A stretch of 64,000 nucleotides of DNA from Sycon ciliatum (taxonomy: Eukaryota; Porifera; Calcarea; Leucosolenida; Sycettidae), in assembly GCF_964019385.1 (NCBI RefSeq), contig NC_088645.1:14246727-14310726 (forward strand). Reading direction: 5' to 3'. Position numbers and translations under genes: made by a program. Numbering within the stretch: the first letter of the stretch is position 1; each line of letters starts with the position of its first letter. Below the pieces are notes generated by a model, which made no database searches, was not told where the DNA came from, and was given only the letters and a program-made list of their open reading frames with translations. This document shows, piece after piece, positions 48,131 through 55,152 of the stretch.

Positions 48131-51100
48131 GTGTCCTGAATGGCATAAGCGAGAGTGGCAATCCCGCCACACTTGCAGGGATGCACTTACTAATAATAAT
48201 ATATAAAGTCAAGCGTGTACCGCTCGAATGGTTAGCTATCACGGCCAAATTCCTGGATTACATCAATTTAGGATGGAGTGCGTACATGCATGATTCAAGC
48301 ATGTCGCCTGCTGCACAACTGCAGCTCAGTTGTACGCACTACTCCACTTCCCGCCGCGTATCTGCACCAATTATGATGTAATTCAGGAGTTTCGTCATGA
48401 CAGATATCCATGCAGAAAAAATCAGAACCTGCACAATCTTGGTTTCATGTTCTCTTGTTGCTATGTGCTATTTCCCACCAGTCATGCCTAGAGACGGTGA
48501 TCATGGCAAGAAACCTCTAGAGATTTGATCATACTTGCTCAGGGCATCGTGTTCATTATTGCGACCGTCTGGCAGCAACACTCACCGGTGTATTGCTTGC
48601 CACACGACTGGAGCTGGTGTTTCAGGATGTCACCCCTCCTGCATGCTTTCCACTTCTACAATAACACCATAGGCGTGCAATACTATGCCAGACAAACACT
48701 AGGCACTATGGTATGATGGTAGCCGTCTGATCAAATGTTCAATTTTGAATTGATGCACATGTTGTTGCTGATGTTGTTGCTGATGTTGTTGCTGATGTTG
48801 TTGCTGATGTTGCTGTTGTTGCTGTTTATGCTGCTGGTGGTGGTGGTGCTGCTGCTGCTGCTGCTGGTGGTGGTGGTGGTGGTGTTGTTTCTCCTGTTAT
48901 AGGTGGTCTGCAACCGGACAAATCCCTTCTGGCACGCGACATTCATTTCCGCGATGTGGTGTTTGCATACCCGACACGTGACAGCGTTCCAGTGTTTAGT
49001 GGTCTGGACCTGACACTGGATGCTGGCTCAGTGACTGCAGTTGTTGGTGTCAGTGGCTCTGGAAAGAGCAGGTCAGTGTCACATGATCCATCACATGATC
49101 ACTCGCATGATCACTCGCATGATCACTCGCATGATCACTCGCACGATCACTCGCACGATCACTCGCATGATCAGCCTGGCTCCGTGTGTTCCACATACTG
49201 TTGTGGACATTGAAAATCCGATGGGATGACCGGGGCCGGCGCGCGCCCTTACTGCTTTTAGAGCGTACATGCACTGTCTGTAGTTCACGTACACACTGTA
49301 AACATTGGAACAACAGTGCTTGCGGCTGCAAGGCCAGCGCCCCATGGCCACTTGACTTCCCAACGGATTTTCAATGTCCGCTAGAGTAGGAGCAACCTTT
49401 CTTAGTCCTGCACCGTGTGTTCTATGTAGGAGCAATCTTTCTTAGTCCTGCTCCAGTTTGGAATAATATAACTACCTGCTGCGTTTATTCCTTGGTTCTC
49501 TCTGCCAATAATCAACCTGCTGGAGATTATGGAGAGGTTTTGCTTGACGTAAAAAGGCAGAGAAACCACATAAAGAGTTGGTGTGACAGTTGAAGTTCAC
49601 GGCTTCATGGCATCACATGATTTGGGGGCAGATTTCTACTTGGAGATGAGGATTTCTGTGTTGTGGCCCACACCGAGAACATGCGTACAGATCTGCTGCA
49701 GGTCACTCAAATTTGTCCGGCAGAAAACTTCTGTCCATGTATTTGTAACGAGAAATTCCCATTTCACAGTCCACATGATTTTTGGCGGGTACACAATTGT
49801 GTAGCCATGAACTGGGGGGGTCAGCTGGGCCAGTTTTGTCGTTATTGATCTGCTACAGTGTCCAGCTTCCTGCGGAGACTTGGGAAGGCTTAGTGTGTGT
49901 GATGCGGCGCGTACAGGTACTGCCTTTGAGCCTACTGTATTTTGCGTGAAATTGTTGCACCTAAAGCAAAGGAAATATCGAACCCATGTAGCTTGAGCAT
50001 CATTCACTCCGTAGTGAAGGTATTGCGCTGCTGCCCACTGTATCCATGGCTTGGAGATCAGACTTGTATTCGCTTGGGGTTATGTACTCTTGGTAACACC
50101 ATACTCTGTATGTATGTGTGTGTGTATGTACGTGTGTACGTGTGCGTGTGTGTGCGTGTGTGTATGTGTGTGTGCATGCTGATGTGATATCCTGTGCCAT
50201 GTACAGTTTGGCCAGTCTGTTGTTGCGTCTGTATGACTGCAACCAAGGTAGTGTTCTTCTCGGAGACACGGATATCAAGCAGCTTGACCCTACCTGGTTC
50301 AGAAAGAATGTGGCCATTGTTGGACAGGTATGCTTGCTTGTACATGTCACATGATGTGCTTGCTTGTACATGTCACATGATGTGCCTTATTTTCTGCAGT
50401 ATAAGCCGCACCCCACCCCTCATTGAGAGTATGAAAATAGAGAAATGGAGAACTAGGAGAAAACAGTTTTAAAATTGTATGGTCAATTTGTGTCTGTGAT
50501 TGTATGGTGATTTTGTGTCTGTAGTTGTACGGTCAATACCGTACTCGCGCGACTAGTGCCCCTGGGGCACTATTTTTTCACTGTCCATCACAGATGGGGT
50601 ACTATTCAAGAGAGGACACTATTTTTTCAATGCTGGTACATTTGCGTCATCCAGCATATAAACAAAGAAAAACGGAGCCTAAAGTTTCAACTGTTTGCTG
50701 TAAACGATCACGACTCGGCAGAAACGGCAGCAAGAACTGCGATTTTGACCCTAATACCACCAGTGCAATGGCATGGACTAGACTATAGCAAAACAACACC
50801 AAACTAATTCGTCAAGCGCTTGGCTACAAGCCCACGGGGGGGGGGGGGGGGGTACTATTCAAGAGAGGGCTTTATTTTTTCACTGGTTCTTAGAGACTGG
50901 GGCACTATTCGAAATAGGGCACTATTCAAGAGGGGGCTCTAGTCGCATGAGTACGGTAATTCTGATCATACCACAGAAGCCTATTTAGAAAACAAACCTG
51001 ATACTATATAAAGGGGCCGTCCAAAGTTACCAATAATATTTTCAAAAAAACAAAAAGTTTTCGTTTGGGGGTGGGTGGGTTTGATGGAGTTTCGTTTTGA

Positions 51101-53700
51101 AAATAATTATTGAATGCAGATGGAGAATGCCCAGTTACTTCTGGGTGTCGAAAACGAACATCAATATTTTATTGGAATTCGTTTTACCTGCAGAAAAGGT
51201 GGGTGTGTGGGTGGGGGATGAAAAGTACTCAAACTTTTCGTTTTGTAAAACAATCGGTAACCCCGGACGGCCCCTAACGCGTTTATTTCGGTAACTTCGG
51301 TATGTGTCTGTATTTTCTACTGTCTTGTGATGCATTCCAGGAACCAGTACTGTTTGCCGGTACGATAGGAGAGAACATAGGCTATGGCCGTCCTGCTGTG
51401 CTGAGCCTGCCGGCAGAGCAGAAGAGAAAGGTGTTGGTTGAGGTGGCAGCCAAGGCCAACGCTATGGAGTTCATCCAGGACTTTCCGGATCAACTGGACA
51501 CGGAGATTGGGGAGCATGGAGTTCAGCTGTCCGGTGAGGGAGACAACCATGTTAGCTGTGCCGGCATGTGTGTGTGCGTGTCTGTGTGTGTGTGGGGAGG
51601 GGGAGGGGGGGGGGGGGGGGGTGCAATGTTTGCCCTTTTATTCATGGGTCGTTTATTGCTACTGTAGTTCTTTTTCCATGGCCTGCTGGTGTTGTACTTG
51701 TTTCTAGAGTCTGTATACATCTGTGTGTCTCTACGTAGGTGCTGTGTAGCACCACATCACTGCAATGATTTGTCCATGGAGCTATGAAGCCGAGACCTCT
51801 GGTCGGCGGAGTTTAATGGGCCCCACCACCACACTCCATCATTCACCCCAGTGTCTGGAGATATGTGGATTTTGTAGAAAAAAAGAAAGAAAAATCACCA
51901 CATCGCTGGCAAATGTGATATTGCGCAAGACATGGTATATAGTGCATATATGACTGTAATGCTGGTTGATGCATGAAATCGTAGCAATTCCCCAATCCAA
52001 AATGTTGTTTTCTGAAACTAGGCCGCTACCATAGTTATGTGCTGTAAACTCAATGACATTGAACATTGAACAATCATTGTTTAATCCTCAATGATATTGA
52101 ACATTGAACAATCATTGTTTAATCCTCAATGACATTGAACATTGAACAATCATTGTTTAATACTCAATGACATTGAACATTGAACAATCATTGTTTAATC
52201 CTCAATGACATTGAACATTGAACAATCATTGTTTAATACTCAATGACATTGAACATTGAACAATCATTGTTTAATACTCAATGACTAAGTAGTATTGGTC
52301 TAGTGTCTCACATCCCTTCAAGCCTGATATTTGGGTGTGCATACGCCTGTCTGTATGCCTGTCTGTCTGTCTGTTTGTCTATATCTGTTTGTCTATATCT
52401 GTGTGTGTGTGTGTGTTTGTGTTTTGTTAACAGGTGGTCAAAAGCAACGCATTGCCATTGCCCGTGCTCTTTTGAAGGTACAGTAAAAAAACCTCCCCAA
52501 ATCCGGACAGGTTGGGTCCGAGCCCTGCTCCAGTCTGCCCGTAACTCACAACATACACTGTACATACTCACTGCTTGCAAGTACTGTTGTGGACATGGAA
52601 ATCTGGTCGGAGGTCGAGCGGCCCGAGGATGCTGGCCATGCAGCCGTTAGTACGCATACGGATCAACAAGTACGCTGCATGCACCGTTCTGTACGCAGTG
52701 AGGGCGCCGGCCCCGGTCATTCGATAGGATTTCCATGTCCACGACAGCAGTACTGGCAGGTACAATCGGTTAGAGCAGTGTTCATTCGTTCATTATCTCT
52801 GCAGTTGTAGCAGTGCTCATTGTTTCACTATCTCTGCAGTTCAACAATGTTCATTGGGTCAACATCTTTGCAGTGATGTATGAGGGAAAAGAGCTCATTG
52901 CTCTCTTTAGTAATGTATGAGGGAAAGATGCTCATTGCTCTCTGTAGTGATGCACAAGGGAAAGGAGTTCATTGCTCACTGCTCTGTGCACTTTCCTTCA
53001 ATGTTTGTACCCTGTAGGATCCTCAGATTCTCATTCTGGACGAAGCAACAAGGTGAGATTTACAGTTCAGTATGTCCTCACCACCGACGGTAACGTTTAT
53101 TTTCTTTATTTTCTTGTGTATTGGTGTCAACAATGCCAGTATTCTCATGACAGGAGTGGTACCATCTAATCGTGACCATTACCTATTCAACACACAGCAC
53201 AGTCATTCCAAGTTGTCATGGCATCCAGGGGCAGTGGACATTCTTGGACTCTATGTTCTTTTTTTAATCTTTGACGTGGTGACTCTGTTCATGCTAGTTC
53301 TGTTCCTCGAGAGTTAGAGTTCTCTGGGCACTTACACCTGTTGCATGTGTTTGTGTGTATGTGTGTGTGTGTGTTTGTGTGTGTGTTTGTGTGTGTGTTT
53401 GTGTGTGTGTTTGTGTATGTGTGTGTGTGTGTCTGTGTGTGTGTGTTTATCTCTCTTTTTCTCCCGTTCAGTGCACTGGATGCACGTAGTGAGAAGCAGG
53501 TGCAGACAGCACTGGAGTCTCTCATGGCTGAGCGCACCGTTCTGACCATAGCACACCGACTGTCCACCATTCGCAACGCCGATCGCATCGTGGTGCTGCG
53601 CCAAGGCACTGTAGCAGAGCAGGGCAGTTACAACGAACTGATGGCAACGGACGGAGGGCACTTCCGCAAGCTAGTCGAGTCGCAGGCTCTTCTTGCATAG
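30800..53700 (+). CDS. ABCB10: ABCB10-type mitochondrial ABC half-transporter, fifteen exons, 658 aa, complete
   Basis: Exons: 30800-31055, 33355-33567, 34192-34278, 34667-34782, 36255-36389, 36749-36819, 39423-39498, 39711-39846, 47872-47967, 48903-49071, 50207-50327, 51341-51533, 52434-52477, 53018-53052, 53472-53700. Every junction is GT-AG and in phase, total 1977 nt. The N-terminus is Arg/Ser/Ala-rich and acid-free, as in a mitochondrial presequence. A six-helix membrane domain follows, with [12 protein letters not shown] and [14 protein letters not shown] coupling segments as in ABCB10. The nucleotide-binding domain has Walker A GSGKS (447-451), Q-loop VGQEP, signature LSGGQ (555-559), Walker B ILILDEAT (575-582), D-loop SALD and H-loop H611. 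All catalytic motifs are intact. ABCB10 homodimerises in the inner mitochondrial membrane with ATPase sites facing the matrix, and supports haem synthesis and oxidative-stress defence. Intron 8 carries the BEL/Pao insertion; intron 6 carries a nested antisense ORF pair. Human ABCB10 is 738 aa, longer at the N-terminus. Confidence 0.95.
32886..33291. mobile_element. MITE-like element with CCGTATTTT termini (ABCB10 intron 1)
   Basis: It is flanked by TA. The left end CCGTATTTTTCCGGTTGTAA pairs with the right end CTGGTAAAATACGG. ATAACCGGGGTCGACCT units occur about five times next to the right end and repeat the GTCGACTTACAACC terminal sequence. Confidence 0.7.
33568..34190. repeat. Low-complexity ABCB10 intron 2 (GGTGGT/GATGGTG minisatellite and poly-G runs)
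   Basis: Almost the whole intron is G/T-rich. It has GGTGATGGTGGTGTTGC-type units (33600-33720) and then four poly-G runs (33735-33752, 33971-33982, 34026-34040, 34061-34074), all on the sense strand. Confidence 0.85.
34795..34891. repeat. (GT)n plus poly-G just downstream of the ABCB10 exon 4 donor
   Basis: The repeat starts about 12 nt after the GTGAGT donor at 34783 and ends in a 23-nt poly-G run. Confidence 0.9.
35486..35830 (-). pseudogene. Frameshifted zinc-finger domain remnant (ZNF862/C17orf113-like, hAT-associated) in ABCB10 intron 4
   Basis: The frame starts [15 protein letters not shown] and contains [10 protein letters not shown], then a CKMC pair and [13 protein letters not shown]. 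The expected His-x-His part of the finger ([13 protein letters not shown]) is present only in the next frame, so a one-base frameshift breaks it just after GSRNLKT. The order Trp, C-x2-C, F-x-x-GS, then H-x5-H fits the zinc-finger module found in ZNF862/C17orf113-like proteins, many of them transposase-derived. No transposase core follows. It is flanked by duplicated pieces of the host intron end. Confidence 0.5.
36026..36145. repeat. Fragment of the ACTCGGATGG interspersed element (ABCB10 intron 4)
   Basis: Its right part (CATCATAATTATATTGGCTC and CGCCATCCGAGTTCAA) is the complement of the left end of the copy at 27818. Confidence 0.55.
36425..36600. repeat. Poly-G and GTGTGGG-rich tract after the ABCB10 exon 5 donor
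   Basis: It begins about 35 nt after the exon 5 donor at 36390 and contains several G runs, the longest about 17 nt, all on the sense strand. Confidence 0.85.
37047..37269. mobile_element. pogo/Tigger-like MITE with CAGTCATCCCTCTC termini (ABCB10 intron 6)
   Basis: It is flanked by TA. The left end CAGTCATCCCTCTCTAATCC pairs with the right end GGATTATAGAGGGACCACTG. The left part has four tandem AACCAGCACCCTCGAT units. It is the same family, in opposite orientation, as 60540-60711. Confidence 0.75.
37495..37670. repeat. (GT)n with poly-G (ABCB10 intron 6)
   Basis: A poly-G run of about 20 nt (37507-37526) is followed by about 120 nt of GT repeats, both on the gene's sense strand. Confidence 0.9.
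37829..38753 (-). pseudogene. Nested antisense coiled-coil plus possible SPRY ORF pair in ABCB10 intron 6
   Basis: The first frame (38753-38418) encodes a charged helix-rich segment with heptad-like VSTLEKKIK and [17 protein letters not shown]. It runs into TGA after NNDNTVTP. One base later a second open frame (about 38425 to the stop at 37829) gives [20 protein letters not shown], then [20 protein letters not shown] and a beta-rich domain with [20 protein letters not shown] and [11 protein letters not shown]. That order resembles a SPRY/B30.2 domain. The +1 frame change suggests either a pseudogene or a sequencing indel; a 19-nt intron would restore the frame but is implausibly short for this genome. 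A possible upstream exon (near 38950-38853, starting [10 protein letters not shown]) ends at a GTAAGT donor, but its phase does not fit. Confidence 0.4.
40064..40217. mobile_element. Fold-back MITE with TGATCGGTTGACAGC arms (ABCB10 intron 8)
   Basis: Arms of about 60 nt pair, sharing TGATCGGTTGACAGCATGTT and CACTGTGTTGAAA blocks with their complements. The loop is about 35 nt. It is non-coding. Confidence 0.7.
40592..41555 (-). repeat. 3' LTR of the BEL/Pao element
   Basis: 964 bp, beginning TGTTGTGTTC and ending ATACACAACA on the + strand. Comparison with 46543-47506 shows a constant offset of 5951 bp and no difference that I could see. In element orientation the flanking polypurine tract (GGTGGGGAGAA, 41556-41566) lies immediately upstream. 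Confidence 0.95.
41575..46512 (-). CDS. BEL/Pao gag-pol polyprotein, 1645 aa, intact
   Basis: It is one frame from ATG at 46512 to TGA at 41575, with no frameshift between gag and pol. In order: an N-terminal charged coiled coil; a gag-like DUF1759 region (from about 100, [17 protein letters not shown]); two zinc knuckles (about 322-352, CFNCLRPGH then CKHCNKRHH); a retropepsin-like protease with DPGAQASFI (about 403); reverse transcriptase with YVDD (about 791); an RNase H segment with [10 protein letters not shown] (about 955); an integrase HHCC zinc site (about 1247-1285, ending CIVCRRF); an integrase core with GIDYAG, RSDNAT and HGGFYERL supplying D-D-E (about 1314-1408); and a C-terminal DUF5641-like region. 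Proteins of this type copy the element's RNA into DNA in cytoplasmic particles and integrate it. All visible catalytic residues are present. The protease triad reads DPG rather than the commoner DSG or DTG. Confidence 0.95.
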   Translation of the reverse strand: MNMDEVEAKLIANGQAYGYTGEALRTYVEERIEKHEEKVRADRERDERAGSRLERKDDEQLLARIADLELQVQHTRETQSDESTLLNTTNGSLASKRAAIKMPKFDGKQTVETYLELFEDVAKQNEFSDDEYLIRLRVAVAGSKLEGACYGCNTFAEAKRELLMAHGKTADKAWQALMAIQQKSDESFYQFVVRVTRETEKWAKLARPSRTSSRGQIGELDDTELFGCVVRQVLLEAVSAETKAFLIEKRCYTKDLKAFAEDGMAYQTAHGRSKLKPAKSSTSDKRIPFASAECLTVSVDEANKKLSAMASEHRNAYVKAEGLCFNCLRPGHRVMNCQNKGRCKHCNKRHHSLLHREDKQVTSEPIAESKVGTYECSANSVHLMTGVAEVQGPSRKASVRIFIDPGAQASFITAPLVNSLQPAHLGSQTVRLKAFDVEPKFEKMDRYRVTIKGATKSISVNAWQKKSLGLRFDPLADSTIARWQSQGLQLSDDSTKAGSSEVHMLIGADYCNEFLLRKEQINGETAWHTEIGWVLSGPANSETKSATVSVSCIELDRLWKMEEVPEIAETLPDFPIERQGPHYQVGLLWRSEKRPPANLNQAMAAAHSLLKQLQRRGQRPAYDDVLITEYLKLDAIEKEPHPEEAGYYMPHHAVFRSDASTTKTRVVFNASAACTGAPSLNDMVDPGPSLLPDLTGILLRFREYECAVQADIRKAFFMIGMREEDRPYLRFVWPEIGSEEMCIWRLKKLPFGVNCSPFILSAVLRFHLDSAFESASAAERDIIELLLRSLYVDDCVSSLPCCADAEKLQEYSVNVLQGAGMELRKWRGNTMTSDPEAGSKALGIVWNTESDCISVAALGDVECPKEVSGWSRRALLRCVAAVFDPLGWASPAVVPGKMMLQESWKLGGGWDDPFPIDLAVRCASWWGELAALSSVKIPRWIGCTPDAPVTLHVFSDASEKGYGCCFYVVSGWTSSLLCAKAKVAPVVRPTLARLELSAVCLGVKMLSFVVNELRVPIERIVGWTDSLTTWHWISKPSYHWKTYVANRVAAVQEVSQKLQVEWGHCPGVSNPADLVSRGVPVCDLQKEMWLHGPSWLSDESQWPPVISFQSTNESVTEARVSAVEVDTPVVWPWEKFSKWQRARGLVASMLSWRHRGVSRAELIPSAESVMFRAIQEQCFPKELSQLQSKEPLKKGSKLFKLSPFLDEAGLLRVRGRLQESDLSYEVQHPIILGRCHLSELFLRDAHLQRMHQGVESVLAFLQQQFWILGARRFLRSVSEKCIVCRRFRAQTAAEEMPPLPSDRVKHHQPFGLTGIDYAGPLYVRSSSNVQKVWVALFVCGTTRAVHLELVDSLSTEVFLLALRRFIARRGKPLRIRSDNATTFKSAADKVAIPWFFNPPSAPWHGGFYERLVACVKAPLKKVLGRASLSRDELFTVLTEIERVVNSRPLTPVSTDVADESPLTPAMMLGDIFATGIASSDRPLDPRQLSARVKYVHTVYEHLNQRWSSEYLIRLSEYHRSKSTPIVVNDVVFIADDNRKRQSWRLGRVAELYPGRDGKCRVAKVQVGQSSMLRPIQRLVPLEVAKEHVEPPAVDAEPQPQTPASVIPSTSSMMLKYLRRPLNRKLRVDLVVPFDHHLVLICDQCG
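46522..46538 (-). promoter_or_regulatory. Primer-binding site, tRNA-Arg-like
   Basis: In element orientation TGGCGACCACGCCAGGA begins 4 nt after the 5' LTR. It is complementary to a tRNA 3' end reading CGTGGTCGCCA, which fits a tRNA-Arg acceptor stem. The tRNA identity is inferred from memory. Confidence 0.7.
46543..47506 (-). repeat. 5' LTR of the BEL/Pao element
   Basis: 964 bp, matching 40592-41555 base for base as far as I could compare. In element orientation it carries the presumed promoter; no core promoter box was identified with confidence. Confidence 0.95.
48049..48127. repeat. (CT)n microsatellite (ABCB10 intron 9)
   Basis: It is a nearly pure CT array of about 79 nt, 80 nt after the exon 9 donor. 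Confidence 0.95.
48764..48895. repeat. (GTTGCTGAT)-type and (GGT/GCT)n triplet repeats before ABCB10 exon 10
   Basis: Tandem TTGTTGCTGATG units grade into GGTGGT and GCTGCT runs, ending just before the CTGTTATAG acceptor. Confidence 0.85.
49082..49172. repeat. 12-bp tandem repeat (CATGATCACTCG) just after the ABCB10 exon 10 donor
   Basis: About seven copies of CATGATCACTCG, with C/T variants, start 10 nt after the exon end at 49071. One frame reads as repeated His-Asp-His-Ser but is intronic. Confidence 0.9.
49203..49381. mobile_element. MITE with GTGGACATTGAAAATCCG termini (ABCB10 intron 10)
   Basis: The left end GTGGACATTGAAAATCCG pairs with the right end CGGATTTTCAATGTCC. Its family member lies at 52580-52754. 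Confidence 0.65.
50539..50956. mobile_element. MITE-like element with CCGTACTCGCGCGACTAG termini (ABCB10 intron 11)
   Basis: It is flanked by TA. The left end CCGTACTCGCGCGACTAG pairs with the right end CTAGTCGCATGAGTACGG. GGGGCACTATT and CAAGAGAGG words iterate inside, and a poly-G run lies at 50837-50852. Confidence 0.7.
51012..51275. mobile_element. MITE-like element with AGGGGCCGTCC termini (ABCB10 intron 11)
   Basis: AGGGGCCGTCCAAAGTTACC at the left pairs with GGTAACCCCGGACGGCCCCT at the right. The interior is AT-rich and non-coding. Confidence 0.65.
51567..51622. repeat. (GT)n and poly-G shortly after the ABCB10 exon 12 donor
   Basis: It begins about 33 nt after the donor at 51534. 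The final run of about 18 G is on the sense strand. Confidence 0.9.
51777..51895. repeat. Interspersed repeat with GAGCTATGAAGC motif, copy 2 (ABCB10 intron 12)
   Basis: It is the partner of 20578-20695, in the same orientation, with the TTAATGGGCCC and GTGGATTTTGTAGAAAA blocks conserved. Confidence 0.7.
52052..52283. repeat. 38-bp satellite, six copies (ABCB10 intron 12)
   Basis: Each unit starts AATGACATTGAACATTGAAC and ends TTTAATCCTC or TTTAATACTC. Copies differ by one or two bases. Within each unit TTGAACAATCATTGTTTAA is a near-palindrome, so each copy could form a small hairpin. Confidence 0.9.
52580..52754. mobile_element. MITE with AGTACTGTTGTGGACATGG termini (ABCB10 intron 13)
   Basis: The left end AGTACTGTTGTGGACATGGA pairs with the right end TCCATGTCCACGACAGCAGT. 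The internal GCGCCGGCCCCGG resembles the GGGGCCGGCGCGC stretch of the copy at 49203. Confidence 0.65.
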
Positions 53701-53759
53701 ATCAACGGTGGCTCTTCTTGCATAGATCAACGGTGGCTCTTCTTGCATAGGTCAACGGT
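53685..53759 (+). repeat. 25-bp tandem triplication spanning the ABCB10 stop codon
   Basis: Three units start GGCTCTTCTTGCATAG. The first contains the last codons (Ala-Leu-Leu-Ala) and the TAG stop; the next two lie in the 3' UTR and carry the same stop string. Confidence 0.9.
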
Positions 53760-54148
53760 GGCTCTGGGCTGACCGTGTTCATTCGGTAAGAGCCGTGAGG
53801 TGTGTTTCCCTTTTGAGATCTGTCCTTCTCTACCCGCCCTCCGTTGCTCTGTGAAGTGCGTCTAGGGTATTTGTGTGATCTGCTATGACTTGACAAGCTG
53901 GTGGATGGTCAGCTGAGTTGTTTGTTGTATGCCCAATCAGTGTTCCAGCCTGACCAGCGTAGCTAATAGCTATGCTGATCCTGTCAGTGATCTTTGCAGG
54001 ACACTGTCAGGCGTTGATCAGATGTACTGCTGCTGCTGCTGCTGCTGTTTCGATCACTGGCTCCCGGCCCAGTACTGCTGTCCCATCTACTGTGATGCGT
54101 GCAACTTTACTCGACATATGCATGTTTGTTGGTGTGCACACACACGCA

Positions 54149-54193
<45 letters not shown>

Positions 54194-54501
54194 GCGCACA
54201 CATACACACACACACGCACGCACGCACACACACTTGCTGCTACCTTCCCAAACTGGCAGGCCAGAGGGATGCATCACACTGCTATATTTATTCAAGTTTA
54301 TTTTCCCCACGAGCACCGCTAACCACCGCTAACCACCGCTGATTTTAGTTACTAGTTGACTCTGGAGATTGCGCTACTATTGTTGATGTATTGTAAGTTT
54401 ATAACTGCCCGCTGGATAACAACTTAACTGGAAAATTTTCCTGCTATCAACATCATGTATGTGTAGGTTAGAACCTGTCCTGCTTTTCGTGCACACAATC
54501 A

Positions 54502-54577
<76 letters not shown>

Positions 54578-54595
54578 CTTGTTGTTGTTCTTGTG
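54502..54595. repeat. (TTG)n trinucleotide array
   Basis: About 30 TTG units with two TTC interruptions at the right end. Confidence 0.95.
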
Positions 54596-55062
54596 CTTTT
54601 TTATTTATAGTCGTTCAACATACTGCTGTTTGGAGTAGAGCTAACGTTAGTGTCATGTCTGTTTGCATGTGTTGCAAGGCATGTGCAGCTTAGGTTAGCC
54701 TCAGCCCGCGTGACTTGACTTACTACAGCCATGCTGCATTGACTGCGGGCTGCGTTTAGCACCTAACATCTACTGCCTGTACCAATGTCACTGTGTAGCC
54801 TCGCAGTGCAGGACATAGTAGTATGTGTGTTTCCCGTACTCGCTATAACCATGCATGAACCTGTTGTGGTGGATTGCGCAATATTGCGTCACTCACTGGC
54901 GTACTTCGAAGTACGTGCACTTTATGGCTTTGTTTTGGAGCAGTGGACCACTGGATGCATGTACGTGTGCATGTACTTGCATTGGTCAGCAGTACCCGGG
55001 ACTGCTGCCAAAGTGCCTCGGACACGAGCAGGCTGGCAGACACTACATATGCATGCGTGTGC

Positions 55063-55152
<90 letters not shown>
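55063..55152. repeat. (GT)n microsatellite
   Basis: About 45 GT units. It is followed at once by a sequence with a tRNA T-arm-like B box. Confidence 0.95.

Noticed and set aside
52052..52283. CRISPR-like regular array
   Set aside because: Units are contiguous 38-bp copies with no unique spacers, in an animal intron; it is a satellite.
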